This document shows positions 7,561-14,467 of a DNA stretch of 14,467 nt, in pieces. Numbering within the stretch: position 1 is the stretch's first letter; the number at the start of each line of letters is the position of its first letter. The translations under genes and the position numbers were made by a program. The stretch comes from Planoprotostelium fungivorum (lineage: Eukaryota > Evosea > Variosea > Cavosteliida > Cavosteliaceae), in assembly GCA_003024175.1 (NCBI GenBank), contig MDYQ01000392.1, positions 1-14,467 of the forward strand, given 5' to 3'. Under the pieces are notes generated by a model. It did no database searches, was not told the DNA's origin, and saw nothing but the letters and a program-made list of their open reading frames with translations.

Positions 7561-8235
7561 ATGGAAGACGAGGAAGAGGACAAGAATATCAAAGGAGACC
7601 AGGAAAATGACGAGTCTGATGATGATAAGATGATTCAAGTGGATCCCATTGCCAAAGACATAGACCAGAATAATGGCAACAATGAGGTCGGCAGTGAGGA
7701 TGAGGGTTCTTCCAGTGGCAGTGAAAACGACAACAATGTGGCCGACAGTGAGGCTGGAGGTTCTTCTGGTGGCAGTGAAAGCGACGACGATGAGGCCAAC
7801 AGCAAGGATGGAGGTTCTTCCGGTGACAAGGGCGTAGGCAAGGAGAGCCATTCTGAAGAGTCTGAAGACGAGATGGTCAAAGGAGACAAGGATGAGGGCA
7901 GAGCTTCTACTGGCAAGGGAAAGAGAGGCAAGGAGACCATGGAAGACGAGGAGAACCGGGAGACCACAGAAGACGAGGAGAACGAGGAGACCATGGAAGA
8001 CAAGGAGAACGAGGAGACCATGGAAGACGAGGAGAACGAGGAGACCATGGAAGACGAGGATGAAGGGTCTTTGGGGGGCAAGGACATGGGCAAGGAGAGC
8101 TCTTCTGAAGAGTCTGAAGACGAGAGTGGCAACAATGAGCAGACCATCAGCAAGAGCGAGGATGATCGAGAAGGTAGGATACAAGAATCATGCTCCGCAG
8201 TGAGGCTGATGGAGAATCAGATGAGATGGAAGTGA
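7561..8235 (+). CDS. acidic low-complexity protein or N-terminal extension, right copy
   Basis: The ORF is 224 residues, identical to the C-terminal 224 residues of the left acidic ORF. It lacks the left copy's basic patch and first two EEIENM units, because the inverted repeat ends at 7544. A TAA precedes it in frame at 7536-7538, so an upstream start needs a frameshift or splicing. It ends at TGA 8233-8235 and is in the same frame as the replicase that follows. Its role is unknown. Composition suggests a disordered, phosphorylatable acidic tail. Confidence 0.6.
   Translation: MEDEEEDKNIKGDQENDESDDDKMIQVDPIAKDIDQNNGNNEVGSEDEGSSSGSENDNNVADSEAGGSSGGSESDDDEANSKDGGSSGDKGVGKESHSEESEDEMVKGDKDEGRASTGKGKRGKETMEDEENRETTEDEENEETMEDKENEETMEDEENEETMEDEDEGSLGGKDMGKESSSEESEDESGNNEQTISKSEDDREGRIQESCSAVRLMENQMRWK
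7931..8060 (+). repeat. 27-bp coding repeat in acidic ORF, right
   Basis: Five imperfect 27-base units encode ETMEDEENE variants, mirroring 5866-5995. Confidence 0.8.
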
Positions 8236-8260
8236 CTAAATTGGCGGGAGAGGGCAAAAG
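8174..8260 (+). other. candidate intron or readthrough junction between acidic ORF and primase ORF (right)
   Basis: This is the mirror of 5666-5752. The donor is GAAG|GTAGGA, and a possible branch site ACTAAAT lies about 20 bases before the AG at 8259-8260. Splicing here removes the TGA at 8233 and keeps the frame. The 27 codons between the TGA and the first ATG of the replicase (8317) are open. The alternative is translational readthrough at TGA-CTA (8233-8238). Confidence 0.4.
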
Positions 8261-8316
8261 AGAGACACATTCTACAGATTCATCGAAAAGTCTCACAGGG
8301 ATGTCACGAGGTGCAT

Positions 8317-11300
8317 ATGATGGGAAACCTGATGGACAAGTGGAAGGATTGGGGCAGTGCAGTCATAGATGGGGTCTATTATCGCAAGCAATCTGGGGCC
8401 TTTGATGCCAAGGAACGCCACTCAAGAAGCAAAGACATTATCATATGCTCTAGACAATACGATGGTACAAATGCCTGTAGATGTTTCTTCCTGACCACCA
8501 GGGAGGGGCTTTTGCAGCTCACAGAGGATAGAAATCGTGTTCTGAAGAAGCCACGAGATTCAGGAGACCTCCCCAAGTCTCCTAAGGGGGATATACGTAC
8601 AAGGTGGACGGATATCAATCAATGTTCCGTGAGCAGTGGCGTGGACTTTTACGAGTTGGTACCTTCCAATCAGAACGTTAGAATGATATTCGATACCGAG
8701 ATGATGACAGAGGTCATCAAGAAGAACGTAAGCGAGACGGACGTGTGGGAGGCATTCGAGTATCTCCTATCCGATTTCATCCATAAGGAATACGAACGTA
8801 CGGTCGAATGGGTGGTGAAGGATGCTTCCGATACATCCAAGATCTCCAGGCACTATGTTGCACAGGATGTGGGCCTGAAAGATTTCGTATCTGGAGGAGG
8901 TGATATGTGCAGAAAGTTCATATCTTTCCTCCAAGCCATGAGGACAAGCGACGTTGAAGAGGTCAAAAAACGAGCGGAATGTCTGTTCTATATAGAAAAG
9001 GGCAAGGAAAAGTGTCTCGTAGACGATTCCATATACACCACCAACCAGAACATTAGGAGCCTCGGTTCGAGCAAACACGTGGAACCTGGAAAGGTTCCAC
9101 GCATGTTATGTCCGTTCATTGGTTGCCGCGTAGTAACAGATATGGATGAGAAGGACTACCGAGACTTCTTTTTCAAGTCCTGCGTTTGCCTGACGGAGGA
9201 AGAGGCCAACAAGGGAGGAATGCTGTGGATTGAAGTAGATCCAAATACCAAGAAAAGGGCCACAGGGGGACAACCATCCGGTCAGGGGTCCCAAAAGAGG
9301 AGCAAAGGAGAAGAATCACCGCGCATGCCCATCAGTTCTTGGGTAGTGAATCGTTTGAACGAACTCTTCGGGAAATGCTTCAAAAAAGAGTACAAAGGTG
9401 CGTTAATAGACACCAGCCTGTCTAGTGTATACACTTTTGGGGGTTTAGTCACGTATGAGATATACCTGGAAAACAACCTCTGTGTCATCGACGGTAGTAA
9501 GAATCACGAGGATAAGAAACAATCTAATATCAGTCTGAATTGCAACAATACATGGTTCCACTGCTTTGGCAGTTGTGGTAAGCGAGATGACATGAAGACA
9601 CAATCGATACTACGGTGCTTGTCCAACGAGAAAGTGAAGGATCAACTGTTCTCACCACAGAAACCTGATTCAACTGGAGAGACACCTGGCATGGAGCCAA
9701 GCTGTAAAACTTTAGATCCCCAACATCTGTTATTACTAGAGGAGGAATTCAAAAAGAAGGACGAGAACTGTCAGGGCATAGATCCAACTCGCTCATTCAC
9801 ATACCGCAACCAAGATGGGGTTCCTATTTGTAAGCTCGCGTTCTCAAACAGCTACTGCCCGGAGGGGAAGACATGCCATGAGACTGCCGATCCTTGCGTG
9901 GAATTTGATCTCAATTGCATACGGTCAATTTGCTCTCACCCTTCACACAAAGAAACAGAAGGAGAGGAGACACCAGCAGAGAGGAAAGTTTCCAATTGGA
10001 TCTCATCAGAGATTCTTGAAGGGATCTTCAGCGTCTGGAAGAAGGCTGCCAGCTGCGGGCATGGGGATCACGAGAACAGGAAGAAGAGTTTCTATGATTG
10101 GAGGAAAAACATACCCAAGAAGATTTATCTCAACAAATCGGAATCCTTGCAAGATTGGTTCGACAACGAGATGGTTCATGAGATGAACAAGTTCTTCTGT
10201 TCCATATGCTACCAGGGACTTACCATATTGGAGACAAGCGATTACGAAAAGAGAGATGGAAGAGAGATCAACCCGGACACAACGAAACTGTTCAAACAAT
10301 ATCAAATGGAGGTGTATCGTTGGGATGAAAAGTCTTCTGCACATGTGTTCTCAAAGAAAGTGAGTCCATTCAACCTCTGGGAGGACTCAAGATTGGGTCG
10401 CGAATATAGCATGATGGTATTCGATCCCTCGCCTCACGCCAACAATATCAAGTATTACAACCTTTTCACCGGATGGGATATTGAGGAAGTAGGAGAAGTC
10501 AATATGGACTTGATACGTCCTTTCCTAGACCACCAACTTGAGATTTTTGCCAACAAAGATCCCGATATCTTCGAAAAGATTCTCCTCTTCCAAGCAGATA
10601 TATTTCAGAAACCACATGTCAAGTCAGGAATCTGCTTGGGCATTCTATCGGAGCAGGGCTCTGGAAAGGACACTTTTTTCAAGCTGTTGGAGCATATTCT
10701 GGGCAAATATTACATTTCCACCAGTAACATTGACGACATATTCGAACGGTTCAACATGCGATTTGCCAGTAAACTGGTCATCAAGATCAACGAGTTGGCT
10801 TCGTCAGGCGCTTGGAAGAATGCGCAGAGGTGGAAGTCGTACATCACAGACATCCCTCAGACTTTTGAAGAAAAGTTCCAACCATCAGTCACCCTGGACT
10901 GCTTTGCTAGATACATCGCCCTCACCAACAACAGAGACGCTCTGTTTGTTGAACCTACCGATAGGAGATATTTCCCCATAGAGGCGTCTAATCATAGACG
11001 TGGGGATACGGCATATTTCGACAGTTTCTGTCTAGCCGTGGATAATCCCGTAGCTCGACAACACTATTTCACTTACCTGAGGAGATACAAATCGAAATAC
11101 CAGATCATGGACCTCATTAAGACGAATACTACGTTGAAGCGAGATATGAAGGTGTCATCCTTGAGAGGCCTACCGTCATACATCAACCGCATCTGCGAGT
11201 GTGCCAAACTCGATGGATACGCATTCAACAACGAATATACGTACGTAGAACCGGACGGAGATGCTGATGCTAAAGAAGCGTACACATTTGAAGTCCCCAC

Positions 11301-11517
11301 ACAAGTGTTCCACGACAGTTATTTGAGATATTTGGACGAGACCAACCAGAACATTGAGAAAAGGTTCAACATATCAGCAATTACAAGGCGCATGCAAATG
11401 CTAGCAGGATTAGAGGGTGCCGCTCACAGGAAGACAGTACGTGGTAAGAAATATCGAGTGTATCATCTCCAGGCGCCATCCATACTTGTTGACAAAAATC
11501 TCACAATTTCCATCTGA
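8317..11517 (+). CDS. PrimPol-type primase / SF3 helicase replicase, right copy
   Basis: The protein is 1066 residues from the ATG at 8317. The primase core is identical to the left copy (D126/E128, S177/H179, D236). The zinc knuckle is C389, H397, C416, C420. The linker is about 110 residues longer than in the left copy and holds seven Cys between 485 and 539, including a C-x8-C-x5-C stretch reminiscent of a CCCH finger. The D5-like helicase has Walker A GSGKD (K784), Walker B INE (N825, E826), TNN (N871, N872) and DRR (882-884). It shares these motifs with the left copy but is otherwise strongly diverged. The final part, including the YHL-APSIL tail, is recognisably common to both. The likely role is priming and unwinding in replication of the element. 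An AATAAA follows the stop by seven bases. The ORF has no internal breaks. Confidence 0.9.
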   Translation: MMGNLMDKWKDWGSAVIDGVYYRKQSGAFDAKERHSRSKDIIICSRQYDGTNACRCFFLTTREGLLQLTEDRNRVLKKPRDSGDLPKSPKGDIRTRWTDINQCSVSSGVDFYELVPSNQNVRMIFDTEMMTEVIKKNVSETDVWEAFEYLLSDFIHKEYERTVEWVVKDASDTSKISRHYVAQDVGLKDFVSGGGDMCRKFISFLQAMRTSDVEEVKKRAECLFYIEKGKEKCLVDDSIYTTNQNIRSLGSSKHVEPGKVPRMLCPFIGCRVVTDMDEKDYRDFFFKSCVCLTEEEANKGGMLWIEVDPNTKKRATGGQPSGQGSQKRSKGEESPRMPISSWVVNRLNELFGKCFKKEYKGALIDTSLSSVYTFGGLVTYEIYLENNLCVIDGSKNHEDKKQSNISLNCNNTWFHCFGSCGKRDDMKTQSILRCLSNEKVKDQLFSPQKPDSTGETPGMEPSCKTLDPQHLLLLEEEFKKKDENCQGIDPTRSFTYRNQDGVPICKLAFSNSYCPEGKTCHETADPCVEFDLNCIRSICSHPSHKETEGEETPAERKVSNWISSEILEGIFSVWKKAASCGHGDHENRKKSFYDWRKNIPKKIYLNKSESLQDWFDNEMVHEMNKFFCSICYQGLTILETSDYEKRDGREINPDTTKLFKQYQMEVYRWDEKSSAHVFSKKVSPFNLWEDSRLGREYSMMVFDPSPHANNIKYYNLFTGWDIEEVGEVNMDLIRPFLDHQLEIFANKDPDIFEKILLFQADIFQKPHVKSGICLGILSEQGSGKDTFFKLLEHILGKYYISTSNIDDIFERFNMRFASKLVIKINELASSGAWKNAQRWKSYITDIPQTFEEKFQPSVTLDCFARYIALTNNRDALFVEPTDRRYFPIEASNHRRGDTAYFDSFCLAVDNPVARQHYFTYLRRYKSKYQIMDLIKTNTTLKRDMKVSSLRGLPSYINRICECAKLDGYAFNNEYTYVEPDGDADAKEAYTFEVPTQVFHDSYLRYLDETNQNIEKRFNISAITRRMQMLAGLEGAAHRKTVRGKKYRVYHLQAPSILVDKNLTISI
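9021..9658. repeat. outer, diverged part of right inverted-repeat arm
   Basis: This is the counterpart of 4271-4905, encoding the end of the primase core and the zinc knuckle. Several substitutions are Arg-to-Cys through CpG to TpG changes (codons at 9109, 9187 and 9541). Confidence 0.8.
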
Positions 11518-11524
11518 AATTTGT

Positions 11525-11530
11525 AATAAA
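11525..11530 (+). terminator. polyadenylation signal AATAAA
   Basis: A canonical AATAAA begins seven bases after the stop codon of the right replicase gene. It is consistent with a short 3' untranslated region and polymerase II transcription. Confidence 0.55.
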
Positions 11531-11701
11531 CTGTCATGTGAAAAAAGAACCAGAATTGTCTTCCGTGGGTACTACACTGTAAATTCTGTTGAAGATTCCT
11601 TGGGACCTCAGACAACAGGACCAAATCCATTTTTTTTGGGGTCAGGTGGAGCAGGGCAGAAAAATAATAATATTCACTCGTTTCCTTTCACTCGTCAGAC
11701 A

Positions 11702-11963
11702 ATCTACAACGAGCCAAAGACCACAGGACCACAGGACCACATCCAAAAAACTCAAGTGAACAGTACAGAAAACATCCAAAATCTTTGTCTCTTTGTGTAT
11801 GACTATCTACAACTAGCCAAAGACCACAGGACCACAGGACCACATCCAAAAAACTCAAGTGAACAGTACAGAACATTCAGGATTTTCATCTATATGTGTA
11901 TCACTATCTACAACTAGTCAAAGACTACAGAACCACAGGACCATATCTAGAAATTCTAGAGAA
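11702..11963 (+). repeat. tandem ~102-bp repeat, 2.6 units
   Basis: Units start at about 11702, 11805 and 11906, each beginning ATCTACAAC and containing GACCACAGGACCACA and CTCAAGTGAACAGTACAG. The third unit is cut short at GAAATTCTAGAGA. Open frames across it translate the repeat and are not genes. Bases 11531-11701 hold nothing I recognise. Confidence 0.85.
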
Positions 11964-12076
11964 GATTGGCATAATTCATGGGCAGTGGACACACGTTTGG
12001 TGATCTTGCGGTTGTTCCGATCTATTATCAATTGAATGCCTTGGTGTATCATAAATTGTTGTTCTTGTGATTTCTC

Positions 12077-12370
12077 GAAAAGAGATACTTCTAATTTCAC
12101 CTTCTGACGACCAAATGCATTGAGTTATGGTCCACAATGCCCATAATCTACATCATTCCTACCTTTACCCATGGAGTTCTTGTGTCCCCTTAGTTTTTCT
12201 GTAAGAGTGAGGGTGGAAAGTTCAAAGAGGAACACTTTTCATTTCATCTTCTGACGTCCAAATGTATTAAGTTATGATTGATGCCCGTGATCTACATTAT
12301 TCCTACCTTTACCCGTGGAGTTCTCACGTATCCTTCAGTTCTCTGAAAAAATGAGAGTGGAAAGTTCTGA
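12077..12370. repeat. 147-bp tandem duplication, diverged
   Basis: Two adjacent copies (about 12077-12223 and 12224-12370) share CTTCTGACG, CCTACCTTTACCC, TGGAGTTCT and GTGGAAAGTTC in the same order at an offset of 146-147 bases. No coding potential is evident. Confidence 0.75.
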
Positions 12371-12440
12371 TTTCCACCACAAATGTGTCTCTACAAGAGT
12401 CAACCAAGACCACGGGACCATAGGACCACATCCAGAAATT

Positions 12441-12698
12441 AAGTGCATAGTGTATGGATCATCTGATTCCTCTGCAGAGCGATATCGCTTAAGAACTCCC
12501 AGTATAAGAGCTAAATCGCTTCTGCTGTTTAGCTTTTTGTAAAAATCATCACCATGAGTACCAAAAAACTTTTCAAAAAATCAATCCAACAGCACATAGA
12601 GTACATTCAGAGCACAATGCATCATCCTATAGCGTTAAGAGACCAAAATGCGATTTAGAAAATGTTGCGTATAATTCCTGCCTCTTAGCCACCACCCT
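12441..12698. mobile_element. MITE copy 3, 5'-truncated but flanked by target duplication
   Basis: This corresponds to the right 258 bases of copy 2, in the same orientation, and ends with the intact right inverted repeat. The left inverted repeat and about 114 bases are missing, yet the flanks CCAGAAATT (12432-12440) and TCAGAAATT (12699-12707) match at 8 of 9. A related empty site is visible at about 11946-11963 in the 102-bp repeat. Confidence 0.85.
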
Positions 12699-12720
12699 TC
12701 AGAAATTCTAGAGAGAATAG

Positions 12721-12928
12721 CGATACACAAAGAGACAAAGATTTTGAATGTTTCTGTACTGTTCACTTGAGTTTTTTTGATGTGGTCCTTTGGTCCTGTG
12801 GTCTTTGGCTAGTTGTAGATAGCAATACATAAATAGATGAAGAATCTGAAAATGTTTCTGTACTGTTCACTTGAGTTTTTTGGATGTGGTCCTGTGGTCC
12901 TGTGGTCTTTGACCAGTTATAGATAGAG
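12721..12928 (-). repeat. ~102-bp repeat, two units in inverted orientation
   Basis: These are two reverse-complement copies of the unit at 11702-11963 (about 12721-12825 and 12826-12928). Together with the forward copies they form a loose palindrome around the 147-bp duplication and MITE copy 3. A fragment in forward orientation follows at 12931-12957. Confidence 0.8.
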
Positions 12929-12959
12929 AAAAGTACAGAATATTCAGGATTTTCATCCA

Positions 12960-14110
12960 TCAATCTCATTCTATCATCCAAAGGAGAAAATGAGAGAGTG
13001 AGATTTATGTAAAATCGACAGAAGGACCCTTTAAGATATGATGATTGCATGGAACAGTGAATCAATAGAAACGACTGCAAGACTGCCAAACGTGTGTCCA
13101 TTGTCCATTTTATGTCCAAAACAGAACCATCGACCCCTCACTTTTCTTCAGATACCAGGAGGAAGTGAGATCAACGCTTGTAAACGTACAATTTTGTCCC
13201 TCCCCCTTCATTATACTATTGTAATCGACTTCTCTCACCTTTTCTTTCGTGAAAATGAATATCAAGAATCATACAAAATCGACAGAATGACCTTTATCGT
13301 ATTTATTGTGTTGGAAATGTCGAAAAGACCTCGACGTGTGTGTCCAGTGTCCATTTTGGTCGTAATCGGAACCTTTGACCCTCACTTTTCTCTAGATACC
13401 ATGAGGACGTGAGATCTGCACTCGTTAACGTAGAAAACGTGTCTCGCATGAGTTATTTCAAATCTACTTCGATAGAGTTTTCTCACGTGAAAATGAAGCG
13501 TGAGAATCTTATGAAAACAAATGAAGGACTATTTATTGTATGATGGACACTTTCTCATTGGAAAAGGTCGAAAATAATCCCAAGACCTCGACGTGTGTGT
13601 CTAGTGTCCATTCAAGGTCGAAATCTGGACGACGAACGTAAAAGATTCTCGAGAAATCGATGGAAAAACATTTTCACGTGTGTATTGTAAGATTCATGAT
13701 CAAAAAGGTCAAAACGACCCCGATACCTCGACGTGTGTCCACTGTCCATTTCAGGTCAAAATCTGAACCCTTGACCCTCACTTTTCACAAGATACCAGGA
13801 GGACATGAGATCTACGCGCGTAAACGTAGAAGTGGTATCTTCGTTCTTGCATCTATATCATGGCGTATAGTATTCATGCTTCTGACTGTGAAATTGAAAG
13901 ATGCAATTCTTGCGAAATCAATAAAAAGACTATTTTACAAGTGATGGTAAAATTTGTGTTGGAAAAGGTCAAAACGACCCCAAGACCTCAATGTGTATGT
14001 CCACTGTTCATTTCATTTCCAAAACGAAACCTTCAACCCCACTTTTCTGTTCTTCAGATACTAGGAGGAAGTAAGATTGGCACTTGTAAACGTAGAAAAT
14101 ACTTGTATGC
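12960..14110. repeat. decayed tandem array, ~250-bp unit
   Basis: The core CGACGTGTGTCCA...GTCCATTT followed by TTGACCCTCACTTTTC and AGATACCAGGAGG recurs, with GTCCA-type anchors at 13103, 13348, 13606, 13744 and 14006 (steps of 245, 258, 138 and 262). One unit is shortened. Units differ substantially, so the array is old. Short ORFs across it follow the repeat and are not called as genes. Confidence 0.75.
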
Positions 14111-14194
14111 TTACATTTTCATCCAAAATTACTCTATGATACTTCAGATGTGTATTATTACCAAAATTGGCGAATTAGATCCATCTTTTGATTG

Positions 14195-14200
14195 TTTATT
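14195..14200 (-). terminator. polyadenylation signal AATAAA (minus strand)
   Basis: AATAAA on the minus strand starts 13 bases beyond the stop codon of the gene at the right edge, consistent with that gene's 3' end. Confidence 0.5.
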
Positions 14201-14213
14201 ATTGTAGAATCTC

Positions 14214-14467
14214 TCAGAGTGCAAGAAGGACGGTGACAAGCACAATCATACCACTGAACATGATACCAGTGGCTGAATTCAAACTCTGCACGTATCCAGG
14301 CAGACTTGTCGAGTTACCACACACGAATCTTGTGGAAGTTCCGTAATTTGTCTTCACGCAGGCGGACGAACTACATTTTGTGGAGTTGGATGTAAGAAGT
14401 CCGGGTACTACGAGTATACTGTAGACTTCGCCCTGGCATGATGTACCTGGGAAGGGTCTCAGAGATG
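14214..14467 (-). CDS. C-terminal part of a Cys-containing surface protein, probably GPI-anchored
   Basis: A continuous frame of 83 codons runs in from the right edge and ends at TGA (14214-14216). No start is in the window. It contains four cysteines (as TSCQGE, TKCSSSAC and VCGN), two N-glycosylation sequons (NST twice), and a C-terminal small-residue stretch (NSATG) followed by a hydrophobic tail (MIVLVTVLLAL) that ends the protein. This layout is typical of a GPI-attachment signal, though a single transmembrane end is possible. The family is not recognised. It appears to be a host gene unrelated to the replicase cassette and marks resumption of ordinary eukaryotic coding DNA. Confidence 0.65.
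   Translation of the reverse strand, partial: SLRPFPGTSCQGEVYSILVVPGLLTSNSTKCSSSACVKTNYGTSTRFVCGNSTSLPGYVQSLNSATGIMFSGMIVLVTVLLAL

Larger units (their letters stand above)
7544..9020. repeat. right arm of large near-identical inverted repeat
   Basis: This is the mirror of 4906-6382. The two arms are about 1.48 kb each around a 1161-bp spacer (6383-7543). Predicted proteins for the shared acidic and primase parts are identical, and even the antisense frames translate identically, so the match holds at the nucleotide level. Confidence 0.9.

Noticed and set aside
8233-8235. TGA reassigned as a sense codon
   Set aside because: TGG is used freely for Trp, no other TGA occurs within the long ORFs, and other genes here end at TGA, so a standard code fits.
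4906-9020. Inverted repeat as an assembly artefact
   Set aside because: The outer parts of the arms differ as coherent, intact coding sequence, and the inner parts differ at both unit starts, which a simple foldback artefact would not produce. Long reads would still settle it.
2694-11517. Complete virus or polinton-like genome
   Set aside because: No capsid, packaging ATPase, DNA polymerase, protease or integrase is visible, and no terminal repeats enclose the cassette within the window.
11417-11917. 166-codon ORF overlapping the end of the right replicase
   Set aside because: The first part is out of frame with the replicase, and the rest is translated 102-bp repeat.
12960-14207. Several 94-124-codon ORFs
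   Set aside because: They follow the units of a decayed ~250-bp tandem repeat and share no protein features beyond it.

Overview
The window looks like eukaryotic nuclear DNA, or a mobile element or endogenous virus lodged in it. Supporting signs are a clean GT-AG intron of 85 bp with a pyrimidine-rich 3' half, AATAAA signals just after two stop codons, a truncated gene end that encodes a GPI-anchor-like tail with N-glycosylation sequons, minisatellites, and short non-autonomous transposons with target-site duplications. I cannot name the host lineage from sequence alone.

Layout. Bases 1-2640 are gene-free repeat DNA: a GAGAC-rich segment, G-rich and then C-rich 9-bp minisatellite blocks, a 419-bp element with 14-bp inverted ends, and two 372-bp MITEs in opposite orientation. 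Bases 2694-11517 are a gene cassette built as a large inverted repeat. On each arm an acidic, low-complexity ORF is followed, in the same frame and separated by a single TGA, by a replicase-like ORF of about 1000 residues. The replicase has a PrimPol-type archaeo-eukaryotic primase core (DxE, SxH and D motifs), a PrimPol-like zinc knuckle and a D5-like superfamily 3 helicase. The arms diverge from a 1.16-kb centre holding a small zinc-finger/HNH-like gene. Bases 11531-14190 are again gene-free: about 102-bp repeat units in both orientations, a 147-bp duplication, a third, truncated MITE, and a decayed array of about 250-bp units. The last 254 bases hold the 3' end of a secreted or surface protein gene on the minus strand.

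The two replicase genes show a stepwise identity profile. The acidic region and primase core are identical on both arms (about 1.48 kb of inverted repeat). The zinc-knuckle region is about 84% identical in protein. The helicase halves are only distantly related, and the right copy has an extra cysteine-rich linker. This suggests homogenisation of the inner arms by gene conversion, or recombination that gave one primase to two different helicases. A primase-helicase pair plus a nuclease-like protein fits a self-replicating element or DNA virus remnant with a replication role. No capsid, polymerase, integrase or transposase gene is visible, and the element ends are not evident.

The most unusual points are the head-to-head pair of intact PrimPol-SF3 genes, the TGA-CTA junction (a known readthrough context) between the acidic and primase ORFs in both arms, and an apparent +1 shift exactly where the right arm leaves the palindrome.
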